64,000 nt of DNA, taken from positions 1 through 64,000 of the forward strand of contig JBLRWO010000008.1 in assembly GCA_047921215.1 (NCBI GenBank), written 5' to 3'. The notes under the pieces were generated by a model. It did no database searches, had not been told where the DNA came from, and worked only from the letters and a program-made list of their open reading frames with translations. The first letter of the stretch is position 1, and every line of letters starts with the position of its first letter. A program made the translations under genes and the position numbers. Below are positions 44,003-53,326 of this stretch, piece after piece. This DNA is from RECM01 sp047921215 (GTDB taxonomy: Bacteria; Bacteroidota; Rhodothermia; Balneolales; Cyclonatronaceae).

Positions 44003-47000
44003 TCAGATCTGCATCCTGAACCCGAATGAAAAGTGGCGGGGATTGATAAACTGATTCCAGGTGTGATATCCCAGATCAATGTGGTCTTTGTCCCATTCGC
44101 CCCATTTGTCGTTACCCTTACGATCGCCCTGATACCAGGGGAATCTGAGGGATTCACGGTAACGGATCGAGTTCTGCGGGTTCGGGAATCCCCGGTAATT
44201 GGTCAGGTTGGTAACCTGGGCGAAGAAACCGATGACGGTTCTGCCAAAGTAGAAGTTCTTGCTCAGCTGCATGTCGGTATTCCAGTAGTCGATCACATCC
44301 ACGTATCGGCGCTGACCAACACTTGCTTCCGGGTTTGTCAGAAATTCACCGCCATCACTCCAGGCCTGGTTGATGTTAAGCCGCCAGCCACCCAGGAAAT
44401 TGTTCCCGAACCAAACAGGACCAAAGTCAGGAGGTGTCATAAGGGTGATATTGGCCGTAATGGAAGGTGTGGGATCCTGACGTTGCTGGTTGATGGTTTC
44501 ACGCTGGTCGCGGGCACGAAGCGGATCTTCAAAGATGTACCTGAAACCTGTAAAGCCTGTACTGCGTGTGCTGTACTCGAGTGCGGCCCAGCCCTGCAGC
44601 CACCGGCCAACCGCCTTCTGGAACCTCATCTCAATACCTCTGATATCGGCATAGCTGTTGTTCTCGAAGGTTCTGATATCGTTGTCCTGGTCCCAGGAAA
44701 CAATATTGATCGGACTCAGCTGATTCTGAACATCCTTGTAATAACCGGTAAACGCGAGGAGGTAATCATCAAGCAGTCCGATTTCAAAACCGACTTCGTA
44801 GGAGATGGTTCTGGGCCATTCGGCATCAAGATTTGGGATGATGGCACCCTGACCAAGCGGCCTGACCGTAAATAATTGATCGAGAACCGGTGGCTGATAG
44901 AAGTGGCCATAGTTGAAAAACACCTTACTGGTTGTGGTAATCGGGTGCGATATACCCAGCCTCGGGCTGAGGTAGAGTTTCGACACTTTCCCACCGGTCT
45001 GCAGGTGCGAGAATGAAAGTTCATTTTCGCGGTATTTGGCAAGCGTATAAGGTAACTGGTTGAAAATAAGATCCGAATCCAGATCATACGCCCGTTCGCC
45101 GTACCACATGTAATCTGCCCTCAGGCCGATATTGGCAATCATTCCACCAAATTCCAGTCGGTTTTGAACGAATGCCGACGAGTTGATCGGTGAGGAGTTA
45201 AAATAGGTCCAGTAATGGGGGCGTTCTTCACGAGTGTGTGTTGAAGCCTCATTATTAAGCTCACGACGCTCGCTGTAACGGGCATATTCAAAATCAACAC
45301 CCGCTCTTACCTGATAAAATCTGTTCAGCTGAGATGTAAAGTTGAAGCTGGTTCCCCAGGTCCAGTAGCGGGAATTGTCACGGCCTCGGCCGCCGCCCGA
45401 CATCATAAATTCATTCAACAGGTCGTATGTCTCACCAATACGGCCGATTTCACTTGAAACATATCCAAAAGGAGCTTCATCAAAACAGCGATTACCGATG
45501 GTTTTGATGCAGGTAGTATCACGTACGCCAGAGGGTTCCTGCCTGGTCTGGTAGGCCGTAAATTCGGATGCCACTTCATAGTATGTGCGGGAGCTGATGG
45601 CGTGATTATACTGAATACCACCACGGTAGTGCCAGGTTTCTATCGGGTTCATGGCGGCATCATGCCAGAGATGTTCTACCTGCAGACTGTTCCGGGCGTA
45701 CGAGTTGCCCTGGCGGGTACCGTCGATCATACCGATGCTGTTGCTGTAAACGCCGGAGCTTACACCACGTTTCAACAGATAACCGTTGTTAATACTGAGT
45801 TTTCTTCCGTTACCCAGGTGGGTGGTAATTTTTAACAGGCTGGAAGATGCAATGGAATTATCACGGCTCAGCGGATATACCAGCATCAGGTCGTCGTAAC
45901 GCTGTGACGCCATGAACGTGGTATTTTTAAACAGGGGTATGGGTCCGCTGATAGTCATATCAAGTATGTAATCGGCACGGTTTGCATACTCGCGAGGCCT
46001 GTGCTGCCATTTCCAGATTTCAAGGGCTTCCTGCGGTGTCATATCGGTTTCGGGATTCCCGTCGCTCAAACGTTGTTTGGCGAATTCATTCCAGCCGATA
46101 AATGTAAACGGGAACTGCCCGGAATTGACCATGTCGGAAGTTACACCGGTCATGGCATGTTCACCTGCGTAGACCTGCCAGAATGGCCCGTCGAGACTGT
46201 AGGGGCTGGCACCGAAGTGCTTTTGCTGGGGCGGGGAAATTCTGAAATCAACAACTGCATCGAAACGGTCGGTGCGGCCCTCTTTGGTAACCACGTTCAC
46301 CATTCCCGAGCGGACACCGCCATGTTCGGCAGTGAAACCTCCGCTGATCACTTCAAGTTCATTGATCGCAGTAAGATTAAGTGTGGTATTGGGTTGCTGG
46401 GTTCTCATATCCCGGGTCGACAATCCATCCACCACAATATTGGTTTCGTTGATATTGCCACCCCTGATTATCAGACCGGATCCATCGGAACCGGCAGTAA
46501 GAGTAATACCGGGGAAATTGGCCAGGATTTCCTCAAAATTAGAAACAGGGCTTGCTTCGATCGTCTGCGCCGTAATCAGGGTGCGGCTTGATGAAACGTC
46601 GAGTTTAACCCGCTCTGTCTGGGCCATTACCACCACCTCTTCGCCCATGATAGTATCTTCGGTCAATTCAAAATTGAGGATGTGATTTTCGTTGAGGTGA
46701 ACCCGGAAATCCTGAACAACCTGCCTGGTAAACCCGATCATTGAAACTGTAACATCATAATTACCCGGAGGAATATTCATTATATAGTAGTAGCCGTCAG
46801 CATCGGTCATAGCACCTAACGTGGTACCCTGAATGAAGACGTTTACACCTATAAGTGGATCACCTGTAGCCTCTTCGATCACCCGACCCGAGATCCGGCC
46901 GGCAGACTGGGCGATTACCTCGGCTGCTGTAACTGAAAGAAAGAGCAGCATTAAGGTTATCTGTGACAGGCGAATAAATACTTGATATTGATTGTTTTTA

Positions 47001-47008
47001 CGTTTCAT
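44003..47008 (-). CDS. TonB-dependent outer-membrane receptor with carboxypeptidase-regulatory-like domain
   Basis: A 1001-residue receptor that should import a large ligand through the outer membrane. After the signal peptide (to about IAQ, residue 34) comes a CarboxypepD_reg-like domain (about 38-115: GRISGRVIEEATGDPLIGVNV), a plug (about 135-265: FEEILANFPGITLTAGSDGSGLIIRGG then GMVNVVTKEG) and a 22-strand barrel ending FSFGFRMQI. It resembles SusC-type and cobalamin/CirA-type receptors, but no susD follows. It opens the minus-strand carbohydrate array. A weak DeoR-like motif lies 143 bp upstream, and no ribosome-binding site is evident. Confidence 0.92.
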   Translation of the reverse strand: MKRKNNQYQVFIRLSQITLMLLFLSVTAAEVIAQSAGRISGRVIEEATGDPLIGVNVFIQGTTLGAMTDADGYYYIMNIPPGNYDVTVSMIGFTRQVVQDFRVHLNENHILNFELTEDTIMGEEVVVMAQTERVKLDVSSSRTLITAQTIEASPVSNFEEILANFPGITLTAGSDGSGLIIRGGNINETNIVVDGLSTRDMRTQQPNTTLNLTAINELEVISGGFTAEHGGVRSGMVNVVTKEGRTDRFDAVVDFRISPPQQKHFGASPYSLDGPFWQVYAGEHAMTGVTSDMVNSGQFPFTFIGWNEFAKQRLSDGNPETDMTPQEALEIWKWQHRPREYANRADYILDMTISGPIPLFKNTTFMASQRYDDLMLVYPLSRDNSIASSSLLKITTHLGNGRKLSINNGYLLKRGVSSGVYSNSIGMIDGTRQGNSYARNSLQVEHLWHDAAMNPIETWHYRGGIQYNHAISSRTYYEVASEFTAYQTRQEPSGVRDTTCIKTIGNRCFDEAPFGYVSSEIGRIGETYDLLNEFMMSGGGRGRDNSRYWTWGTSFNFTSQLNRFYQVRAGVDFEYARYSERRELNNEASTHTREERPHYWTYFNSSPINSSAFVQNRLEFGGMIANIGLRADYMWYGERAYDLDSDLIFNQLPYTLAKYRENELSFSHLQTGGKVSKLYLSPRLGISHPITTTSKVFFNYGHFYQPPVLDQLFTVRPLGQGAIIPNLDAEWPRTISYEVGFEIGLLDDYLLAFTGYYKDVQNQLSPINIVSWDQDNDIRTFENNSYADIRGIEMRFQKAVGRWLQGWAALEYSTRSTGFTGFRYIFEDPLRARDQRETINQQRQDPTPSITANITLMTPPDFGPVWFGNNFLGGWRLNINQAWSDGGEFLTNPEASVGQRRYVDVIDYWNTDMQLSKNFYFGRTVIGFFAQVTNLTNYRGFPNPQNSIRYRESLRFPWYQGDRKGNDKWGEWDKDHIDLGYHTWNQFINPRHFSFGFRMQI

Positions 47009-47395
47009 AACGTGTGGGGTTTTTGGATCAGCTGAAAACGCAGACTGTGATTTTGGTTACCGCAGGTCAGTCCTAAAATCGAATTTCATGGTTAGAAACA
47101 CTTTTGTTAACATTACGATAACAAAGTACAGGGTCATAAGCAATATTTTTGTAAGCAAAAAGAAATATTTCGTAAGCATTAACGCCCTATTATTGATGCT
47201 AATCGAAATTATTATGCTTTCATTATGCAGCGAACAGCCGTTTTTAAAGGTTCAGACTATGTATCGAGGTAAACATTTTCAGGTGCGGGCAGGTGATCAG
47301 GACAGGCCAATATCCCGGTACAGACAGTTGTATCACCCTGATCCCCCCATTTGCCCTGTGTGAGCAACTGAGGGGCAGGGAAGAATCATTCTGTT
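47009..47395. other. Promoter region of the TonB operon
   Basis: No gene is seen in these 387 bp. The A/T-rich part 47095-47190 contains an inverted repeat TTTGTTA...TAACAAA (47104-47125) and two copies of TTTSGTAAGCA-like DNA around 47148-47178, plausible regulator sites. Confidence 0.5.
47151..47165 (-). promoter_or_regulatory. Weak DeoR/AgaR-like motif before the TonB gene, site C
   Basis: GTAAGCAAAAAGAAA resembles sites A and B but has one extra base. It lies about 143 bp before the receptor start. Confidence 0.3.
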
Positions 47396-48328
47396 TCATG
47401 AGCCGGCAGGTTCTGTTTCCTCTGTGCTTCTCAGATTATTGCCATTAACTACCGGTTCATCTTTCTCAAGAGATAAAAGAACGGCAGCCGAAACTGCGAA
47501 AATCATGCCCATTAGCGTAATGGTATGAGGAATAACGGCATATATCATAAGCGAAAGAACGATCGTGATTACAGGTGCAACTGCATTGGTCATCGGAGAT
47601 ACGATCATGGCTTTTCCGTATCTGAATGCATACACCAGGAAAAGGGCACCAACGGCATTCAGAATCTGAATAAAGAAGGAGTAGCCATACCCTTCAAAAC
47701 CCCAGTTGACAGGTTTATTAAAATCGGTCATAAGCCAAGCCACCGGTGCGAGTATGAGTCCTGAAACCATCATGTAAAAGAAGATATTTTCCGCTTTCAT
47801 TGATTTATTGGCCACTTTAATGACATAAGCCTGTGTACCCCATGCAAGAAATACAAGGCTGGCCGGTATTACCCACCACATATTGGCAACGACCTGGTTT
47901 TCGGGTGGTGAGTACGAGAGCAACGGAATGGCGATCAGGGCAAGGCCTACACCAAACCAACCGTATACATTGGCACGTTCTTTCAGCAATACAAGCGACA
48001 GGCCAATAGTAACAATCGGCGACATGGATATAAACGGGTATACCAGGTAAGCCGGACTGATTGCGAGGGTTTGAAACAGAATCAGCTGGCCGCCGGCTCC
48101 AAGTATACCGACGGTCATTCCAAGCATGATTGATTTACCTCTGAAATCAAAACGCCATTTGATGATCTTCATGGCCACCAAAGCCGGCGGGATCATCGTA
48201 AAAGACCAGACCACATATATCAGGGTAGCGGGGAATCCCGCCTTCTCGGGAATTTCAATAAGCGCTCCCCATACCCCCCAGAAAACAGTAGTAATGATAG
48301 CGTACAGTAACCAGTGTTTGGATTTCAT
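47396..48328 (-). CDS. DMT-superfamily (EamA-type) transporter, possible sugar importer
   Basis: A 310-residue inner-membrane protein with ten hydrophobic helices, beginning MKSKHWLLYAIITTVFWGVWGAL and showing the two-repeat EamA layout (the second repeat begins near WWVIPASLVFLAWGTQAYVI). DMT members move sugars, amino acids or metabolites; GRP and RhaT relatives import sugars. A candidate operator lies 59 bp before ATG 48328 and the gene follows the DeoR regulator on the same strand, so uptake of the locus's sugar (perhaps galactosamine) across the inner membrane is a reasonable guess. The frame opens 15 codons earlier without merit. Confidence 0.85.
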   Translation of the reverse strand: MKSKHWLLYAIITTVFWGVWGALIEIPEKAGFPATLIYVVWSFTMIPPALVAMKIIKWRFDFRGKSIMLGMTVGILGAGGQLILFQTLAISPAYLVYPFISMSPIVTIGLSLVLLKERANVYGWFGVGLALIAIPLLSYSPPENQVVANMWWVIPASLVFLAWGTQAYVIKVANKSMKAENIFFYMMVSGLILAPVAWLMTDFNKPVNWGFEGYGYSFFIQILNAVGALFLVYAFRYGKAMIVSPMTNAVAPVITIVLSLMIYAVIPHTITLMGMIFAVSAAVLLSLEKDEPVVNGNNLRSTEETEPAGS

Positions 48329-48792
48329 ATAGGGGACCTCCCAAAAGTGGGTTTTGGTTATGCCGGAGAACACTTCCAGCCCGATGTTTCATTTAGTTTC
48401 GAAATAGTACTAATTAGAAATTTAACCTGCAAATAAAAAAGGATGTGAAAGTTACTGAATAGTAAATCAGTATATACATATCCATCTCTGACGGTTACGG
48501 CAACGGCAGGCAGCAAATAATAAGCCCCGGGGGCAGCGGGAATTGGGAGAGATTAAGGTGTAATTGTGAGTAATCAGCCGGGACCAGGTCAGGTCAAAGC
48601 AGATCAGAGTTTGCCGGAATCAGTCATTGTCAGAACGGAGGGTGATGTACTTTTATCAGATCGCTGCAGTACAGAATTGACACCACCACAAGAGACTGCA
48701 GATATACAGCTGAACCGATGGCATTGTGTACCGGTATGCCAGAAAACAATTGAAATGAAAAAGGCAACAGAATATCAGACGATAGCATTGTG
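48329..48792. other. Gap between transporter and DeoR regulator
   Basis: 464 bp without a credible gene. It carries the transporter promoter with a strong DeoR/AgaR-like site at 48387-48400. The part near 48660-48790 is the 3' region of the regulator gene; no clear terminator is seen. Confidence 0.5.
48387..48400 (-). promoter_or_regulatory. Candidate DeoR/AgaR-like operator, site D
   Basis: TTTCATTTAGTTTC closely matches the AgaR-like pattern TTTCRTTTYRTTTY and is 59 bp before the transporter start. It is the best-placed and best-matching of the candidate operators. Confidence 0.55.
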
Positions 48793-49557
48793 TCAGGCAA
48801 TAATTACATTCACCTCTTTTTCTTCAAGCATTCTTCTGATACCATCCGGAATACCGGAATCTGTGATAATCGAGGTGATGCTGTCAATGCCGCAGATACG
48901 ACTTAATCCACGCTTTCCAAATTTGGATGAATCCATAACAACGATGGTTTCCTGAGCCGACCGGATCATAACCCTGTTCAGGTGGGCTTCGAGGGCATTG
49001 GTTGTTGTTAGGCCGAACTCCGGATCGAAACCGTCGCCAGCGAGGAACAGTTTGCTGCAGAAATGCTCACTGACCATGGATTCGGCGTAGGGGCCGACCA
49101 CCGCTGCTGATGTCTGGCGGATGACCCCTCCCAGGATAATCAGCTGAACATCGGGGATCCGGTTCAGTTCCATTGCCACATTAACTGCTGAAGTGAGAAT
49201 AGTCAGCTTTCGTTTTCCGTGCAGATGCCGGGCAATCTGCATAATGGTCGTACCTGCATCCAGAATCAGGGTATCGCCGTCTTTTACCAGATTTGCGGCG
49301 GCTTCACCGATTCTTCTCTTCTCTTCATGGAAATGCTTGCTCTTTTCCTCAAAATGCTGATCATGCACCAGATAATCGTTCTGCATGGCCCCGCCATGTG
49401 TACGGATCAGGAGGTTCCTCTTTTCGAGATACTGGAGATCTTTTCTGATCGTAACTTCAGATACATCAAGTAACGCACTGAGTTCAGCAACCGAAACCTG
49501 CCCGTCTTCCTTCAGCATTTTCAATGCTTTATTCCGCCTTTCCGCAACACTATACAT
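48793..49557 (-). CDS. DeoR/GlpR-family transcriptional regulator (AgaR-like)
   Basis: A 254-residue repressor of the DeoR family: N-terminal winged helix (SVAELSALLDVSEVTIRKDLQYLEKRNLLIRTHGG, about 21-56) with the family recognition helix, and a C-terminal sugar-phosphate sensor (about 75-250) with DAGTTIMQIARHL, LTILTSAVNVAMEL, LGGVIRQTSAAVVG, FLAGDGFDPEFGLTT and MDSSKFGKRGL. Such regulators respond to phosphosugars; next to AgaS and tagatose enzymes the natural effector would be galactosamine-6-P or tagatose-6-P (inference). It is divergent from the catabolic operon, and candidate operators lie in the shared 344-bp promoter region. Confidence 0.94.
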   Translation of the reverse strand: MYSVAERRNKALKMLKEDGQVSVAELSALLDVSEVTIRKDLQYLEKRNLLIRTHGGAMQNDYLVHDQHFEEKSKHFHEEKRRIGEAAANLVKDGDTLILDAGTTIMQIARHLHGKRKLTILTSAVNVAMELNRIPDVQLIILGGVIRQTSAAVVGPYAESMVSEHFCSKLFLAGDGFDPEFGLTTTNALEAHLNRVMIRSAQETIVVMDSSKFGKRGLSRICGIDSITSIITDSGIPDGIRRMLEEKEVNVIIA

Positions 49558-49642
49558 AGATATAATCCTTTTTCATCTTTAGTTCATGTTCACCTGAATT
49601 TACTCAAGAGCCCGATATTTACATAAAACATTAAATTTCATT

Positions 49643-49655
49643 TTTCTTTCGTAAC
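49643..49655 (-). promoter_or_regulatory. Candidate DeoR/AgaR-like operator, site F
   Basis: TTTCTTTCGTAAC (reverse complement GTTACGAAAGAAA) lies about 86 bp before the regulator start and suggests autoregulation. A further TTTCATTT half precedes it at 49636. Confidence 0.4.
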
Positions 49656-49830
49656 CGAAAATAACACCTAATCCATCAATCCGTAACCCTGCATTAACTA
49701 ATATTTTTCCGAAAAACCTGTGCATCAGCATGATCATAATGATGTTACGGGATCAACCGGGAATTACCCCCTGAACATTTCATATTCTTATGATTTTGCT
49801 TTTTATTTGTTCGAAACATTGTAATTGAAA

Positions 49831-49844
49831 TTTCATTTCGTTAA
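49831..49844 (+). promoter_or_regulatory. Candidate DeoR/AgaR-like operator, site E
   Basis: TTTCATTTCGTTAA lies 57 bp before the kinase ATG and matches TTTCRTTTYRTT. Confidence 0.5.
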
Positions 49845-49857
49845 CATTGATGAAGTT

Positions 49858-49885
49858 GTACTTCAGTTTTCAGTAGCTGAAGTAC
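49858..49885 (+). promoter_or_regulatory. Leader hairpin before the kinase gene
   Basis: Perfect 9-bp arms GTACTTCAG and CTGAAGTAC with a 10-nt loop end 16 bases before the start codon, just upstream of the ribosome-binding site. It may be an mRNA stem or a dyad operator. Confidence 0.5.
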
Positions 49886-49901
49886 TTTTCAGGAGTTCAT
49901 A

Positions 49902-50897
49902 ATGTCATCTATTTCAGAAAGCTATACACATAAACCGGGGATTTCGGACAAACGAGACTTGCTTGTTGCAGGTGAGCTGAACATGGACCTGATCATGGAG
50001 CAGGTACACGGGCATCCTGAACTGGGCAAAGAACGTATATCTGAAGGAATGACCCTCACGCTGGGCAGTTCCTCTGCGATAATGGCTTCAAATGCTTCTT
50101 CCCTGGGCATCCGCACCCGCTTTATAGGGCGTGTGGGGCATGACCTTTACGGCCAGAAAATCCGTGAAACGCTAGAAGCTAACGGCATCGATTCTTCGCA
50201 TGTTATGGATACTGCTGATGTGCAGACCGGGCTGACCGTAATCTATACCATTGGAAACGACCGGGGAATGATCACCTATCCCGGGGCGATGGACTACCTC
50301 ACAGCCGGCGATATCACCAACGAACTTCTTGGAAAGCACCGTCACTTTCATGTTTCTTCTTACTACCTGCAAAAGGGGTTGCGAACCGGTTGTGCCGGGC
50401 TTTTTAAAAGGGCAAAAGAACTGGGACTCTCCACATCATTTGACACAAACTGGGATCCAGATGAAAAATGGGGAGAAGAAATTTTTGAGATTCTCCCGCA
50501 CGTCGATGTTTTTCTGCCGAACGATGATGAAGCCATTCGAATAAGCCGTACCAGCAATGTGGATGATGCCCTTGCCAGGCTTGCAGAATATGCGGGGCTT
50601 GTTGTGGCCACCTGCGGAATCAGGGGAATCAAGGCCCGCAGCGGGAACACGGTTTACGAACTCGGTACCATCAACGTGGAATCAATTGATGCGGTTGGTG
50701 CCGGCGACAGCTTTAATTCCGGTTTCCTCTCCCGGTATCTGAAGGGTGCCCCGATCGAAGAGTGCCTGAAAACCGGTGTTTTGGCCGGTGCCTTTTCCAC
50801 CACCTGTGCCGGCGGCACTGCGGCCTTTAGCGATCTTGAAAAATTCGAACAATTCTGTAGCAATGCCAGCCCGGGGTTATCGGTCACTGAACTGTAA
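49902..50897 (+). CDS. PfkB-family sugar kinase (probable tagatose-6-phosphate kinase)
   Basis: A 331-residue cytoplasmic ribokinase-family enzyme. LVAGELNMDL opens the fold, GSSSAIMASNASSLG and FIGRVGHDLYG are the PfkB N-terminal signature, and DAVGAGDSF (263-271, catalytic Asp269) is the C-terminal signature with the anion hole. PfkB enzymes phosphorylate sugars or sugar phosphates. With AgaS making tagatose-6-phosphate and a LacD aldolase next door, conversion of tagatose-6-P to tagatose-1,6-bisphosphate is the simplest role. A hexosamine kinase role cannot be excluded, and one of the two would otherwise be missing. It is the first gene of the operon and follows a good ribosome-binding site. 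Confidence 0.9.
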   Translation: MSSISESYTHKPGISDKRDLLVAGELNMDLIMEQVHGHPELGKERISEGMTLTLGSSSAIMASNASSLGIRTRFIGRVGHDLYGQKIRETLEANGIDSSHVMDTADVQTGLTVIYTIGNDRGMITYPGAMDYLTAGDITNELLGKHRHFHVSSYYLQKGLRTGCAGLFKRAKELGLSTSFDTNWDPDEKWGEEIFEILPHVDVFLPNDDEAIRISRTSNVDDALARLAEYAGLVVATCGIRGIKARSGNTVYELGTINVESIDAVGAGDSFNSGFLSRYLKGAPIEECLKTGVLAGAFSTTCAGGTAAFSDLEKFEQFCSNASPGLSVTEL

Positions 50898-50939
50898 ACT
50901 TATTAATTTTATTAATTTACTTATACAACTAACATTCTC

Positions 50940-51986
50940 ATGCCGTCATTAAAAACATTAGATTACAAAACCGGTAAACTGCGGCGACTTGCCCGCCTGG
51001 CCGATAAACGGGGATGTTTTTCGATGCTGGCTATTGATCAGAGAAAATCGCTGCGTCAGATGATCTCGGGTAAAACTGGTGAAAAACCCGACCAAATAGC
51101 CGATGAGGGGCTGATCAAAATAAAGAGAATCGTTACCACCCATCTTTCGCCGATGGCGAGTGCCATTCTGACCGACCCCCTGTTTGGGTACGCATCAACA
51201 CTACCTTTCATTCCGGGCAGTCTTGGAGTAATGCTCTCCATTGAGGTTACCGGTTATAACGTTGTTAACGGAAGTGAGCGTCACTCAAGGCTCATCCCCT
51301 CCTGGGGCGTTGAACAGACCTCGCTTGCCGGTGGTGATGCGGTGAAGCTGCTGATCTGGTACAGCCGTGAAGCCAGTCGTGAAACCCTGGAGCATCAGTT
51401 CGGCATAGTCCGGAATACCGGCGAAGCGTGTGAAAAATATGGCATCCCCTTCATACTGGAGGTGGTCAATTATCCACTTGATGGCAAAGCCCCCAAAAGT
51501 GCTGCATATGCACGGGAAAAAGCAGAACGCGTAATAGATGCCGCCCGTGTTTTTTCTGATCCGGAATTCAGGGTCGATATGCTAAAGCTCGAATTCCCCG
51601 GTGAGCTTAGCTTCGTGAAAGAATTTCAGGGAAGATCTTTCAGTGCAAACGAAGTCGTTTACGACCTCGATGAAATTAAAGACTATTGCCGGCGAACCGA
51701 CGAAGCCTCGGCTGTACCATGGGTTATTCTGAGTGCCGGTGTTGAACCCGAAGAGTTTATTGAAAACATTAAAATCAGTAATCAAGCCGGTGCCAGCGGC
51801 TTTCTCTGTGGCCGGGCAGTGTGGAAAAACATCATCGATCACTATCCGGATGAAACATCCATGGAAGCATTCATCCGTAATGATGCTGCCGGGTATTTTG
51901 AGTCGATACTGGATGCCAATACTGCTGCCCTGCCATGGTTTGAACATAAACATTACCGTGACGCCCACACGGATATCTCATTCTGA
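50940..51986 (+). CDS. lacD: Class I tagatose-1,6-bisphosphate aldolase, LacD type
   Basis: LacD cleaves tagatose-1,6-bisphosphate into DHAP and glyceraldehyde-3-phosphate through a Schiff base. The 348-residue protein has FSMLAIDQRKSLRQM near the N-terminus, AILTDPLFGY, GGDAVKLLIWY (Lys136), the Schiff-base lysine candidate in VDMLKLEFPG (Lys216) and the phosphate-binding end ASGFLCGRAVWK. It is somewhat longer than Gram-positive LacD (about 325). It lies 42 bp after the kinase and 21 bp before agaS. The close sulfofructose-phosphate aldolase family is an alternative, but the agaS neighbour favours tagatose. Confidence 0.88.
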   Translation: MPSLKTLDYKTGKLRRLARLADKRGCFSMLAIDQRKSLRQMISGKTGEKPDQIADEGLIKIKRIVTTHLSPMASAILTDPLFGYASTLPFIPGSLGVMLSIEVTGYNVVNGSERHSRLIPSWGVEQTSLAGGDAVKLLIWYSREASRETLEHQFGIVRNTGEACEKYGIPFILEVVNYPLDGKAPKSAAYAREKAERVIDAARVFSDPEFRVDMLKLEFPGELSFVKEFQGRSFSANEVVYDLDEIKDYCRRTDEASAVPWVILSAGVEPEEFIENIKISNQAGASGFLCGRAVWKNIIDHYPDETSMEAFIRNDAAGYFESILDANTAALPWFEHKHYRDAHTDISF

Positions 51987-52007
51987 ATCTGTTTGTAAGG
52001 TATAATT

Positions 52008-53273
52008 ATGGGAAGTATTTCACATAAAGCACACAAGGCGGTCGATACCTACCTGAAACGATACCAGGAACTCGATCACGTACTTGCCAGGCTCGTTTCC
52101 GAACCTCAGCCTGCGCTGGGCCTCGTTCACACACCACGGGAGATTGCTCAACAACCCCATACATGGAGAGAAACCGTCAAAATCATGGCTTCACACCGGA
52201 AACCACTGACCGGTTTCCTCCAAATGTCCGGATTGTTTGACACCGTTAACCGTGCCCACATTATCCTTACCGGTGCCGGCACATCAGACTATGTGGGCCT
52301 TACCCTGACCGACCTGCTCAGACTCCGCTATAAAACGGCCAGTAACAACTGGGCCACAACCCGTATTACAGCCAGTCCCGACGACTACATCACAAAAGAC
52401 CACCGGTATGTGATTGTTCATTTCGCACGTTCCGGCAACAGCCCTGAAAGCCGTGCTGTTCTTGAACTGGCCCTCAACCGGTATCCGGTTTCTACAAGAC
52501 ACGTTGTAATTACCTGTAACAAGGATGGTGTTCTGGCTACCCATGGCCGTGAAAATCCCGACAAAGTATATACCATCATATTACCGGAGGAAAGCAACGA
52601 CGAAGCCCTGGCCATGACCAGTTCGTTCAGCAGCATGGTCGTAGCCGGACAGGCCCTCGCCCATCTCGACAAATTTGAGCTGTTCGAGAATCTCATTGAG
52701 CGGATCGCCGCATCGGCCGAGTATTTTATTGATCGTTACGCCGACGATATTTATGATCTTGCCGATCCTGAAATTAAACGGGCTTTTTATCTCGGTAATA
52801 AAGATTTGCTAGGAGCAGCTGCCGAGTCGGCTCTGAAAGTACAGGAATTGACCATGGGCAAGCTCATCGCCAAAGCCGAAGATACGCTCACGTTCCGGCA
52901 CGGCCCGATCTCGGCCGTCGACTCCAATACCATGGTCTGTTTTTTCCTGTCGGAAGACGATTATACCCGCCGGTATGAAGTGGATGTGCTCAAGCAATAC
53001 AGTTCGGCATTCAGCGAGCTCGGTGCAAGAAGCGTGGTGGTCGGATCAAACCACAGCGATGATTTCAAGTCCACATCTGCCCAATACTTTTCGTACGATC
53101 CCGACAGGCGCTGGACCATACCTCCACATTATCAGGTGAACCTGGCTGTTCTGTTCGGCCAGCTTTTCGGCATGTCTGCCTCTACCCGGATGGGTATTAA
53201 TGTCGACAATCCTTCCATAGACAAAGCATTATACAGTCGCATCGTGCAGGGCGTTCGCCTCTACGAACCCTGA
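52008..53273 (+). CDS. agaS: AgaS-type galactosamine-6-phosphate deaminase/isomerase
   Basis: AgaS converts galactosamine-6-phosphate to tagatose-6-phosphate and ammonia in the cytoplasm. The 421-residue protein has two SIS domains (about 60-210 and 240-400). The first shows ILTGAGTSDYVG and HFARSGNSPES with the phosphosugar-binding Ser residues; the second has LGAAAESALKVQELTMGKLIAKAEDTLTFRHGPI, an isomerase-type active-site helix and loop. Length and both signatures match AgaS and not GlmS (no glutaminase domain). It sits between the aldolase and the GatZ-like gene and gives the operon its substrate direction. Confidence 0.9.
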   Translation: MGSISHKAHKAVDTYLKRYQELDHVLARLVSEPQPALGLVHTPREIAQQPHTWRETVKIMASHRKPLTGFLQMSGLFDTVNRAHIILTGAGTSDYVGLTLTDLLRLRYKTASNNWATTRITASPDDYITKDHRYVIVHFARSGNSPESRAVLELALNRYPVSTRHVVITCNKDGVLATHGRENPDKVYTIILPEESNDEALAMTSSFSSMVVAGQALAHLDKFELFENLIERIAASAEYFIDRYADDIYDLADPEIKRAFYLGNKDLLGAAAESALKVQELTMGKLIAKAEDTLTFRHGPISAVDSNTMVCFFLSEDDYTRRYEVDVLKQYSSAFSELGARSVVVGSNHSDDFKSTSAQYFSYDPDRRWTIPPHYQVNLAVLFGQLFGMSASTRMGINVDNPSIDKALYSRIVQGVRLYEP

Positions 53274-53326
53274 ACCGGGCAACAGCTCCCCTGCCCCCCG
53301 GGGATCGCCCAAAACTTATTATAACA

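Larger units (their letters stand above)
49558..49901. promoter_or_regulatory. Divergent control region, deoR-type regulator / catabolic operon
   Basis: 344 A/T-rich bases with two DeoR/AgaR-like sites (49643-49655 and 49831-49844), a hairpin directly before the kinase gene (49858-49885), and a good AGGAG seven bases before ATG 49902. No gene is seen. Confidence 0.6.
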
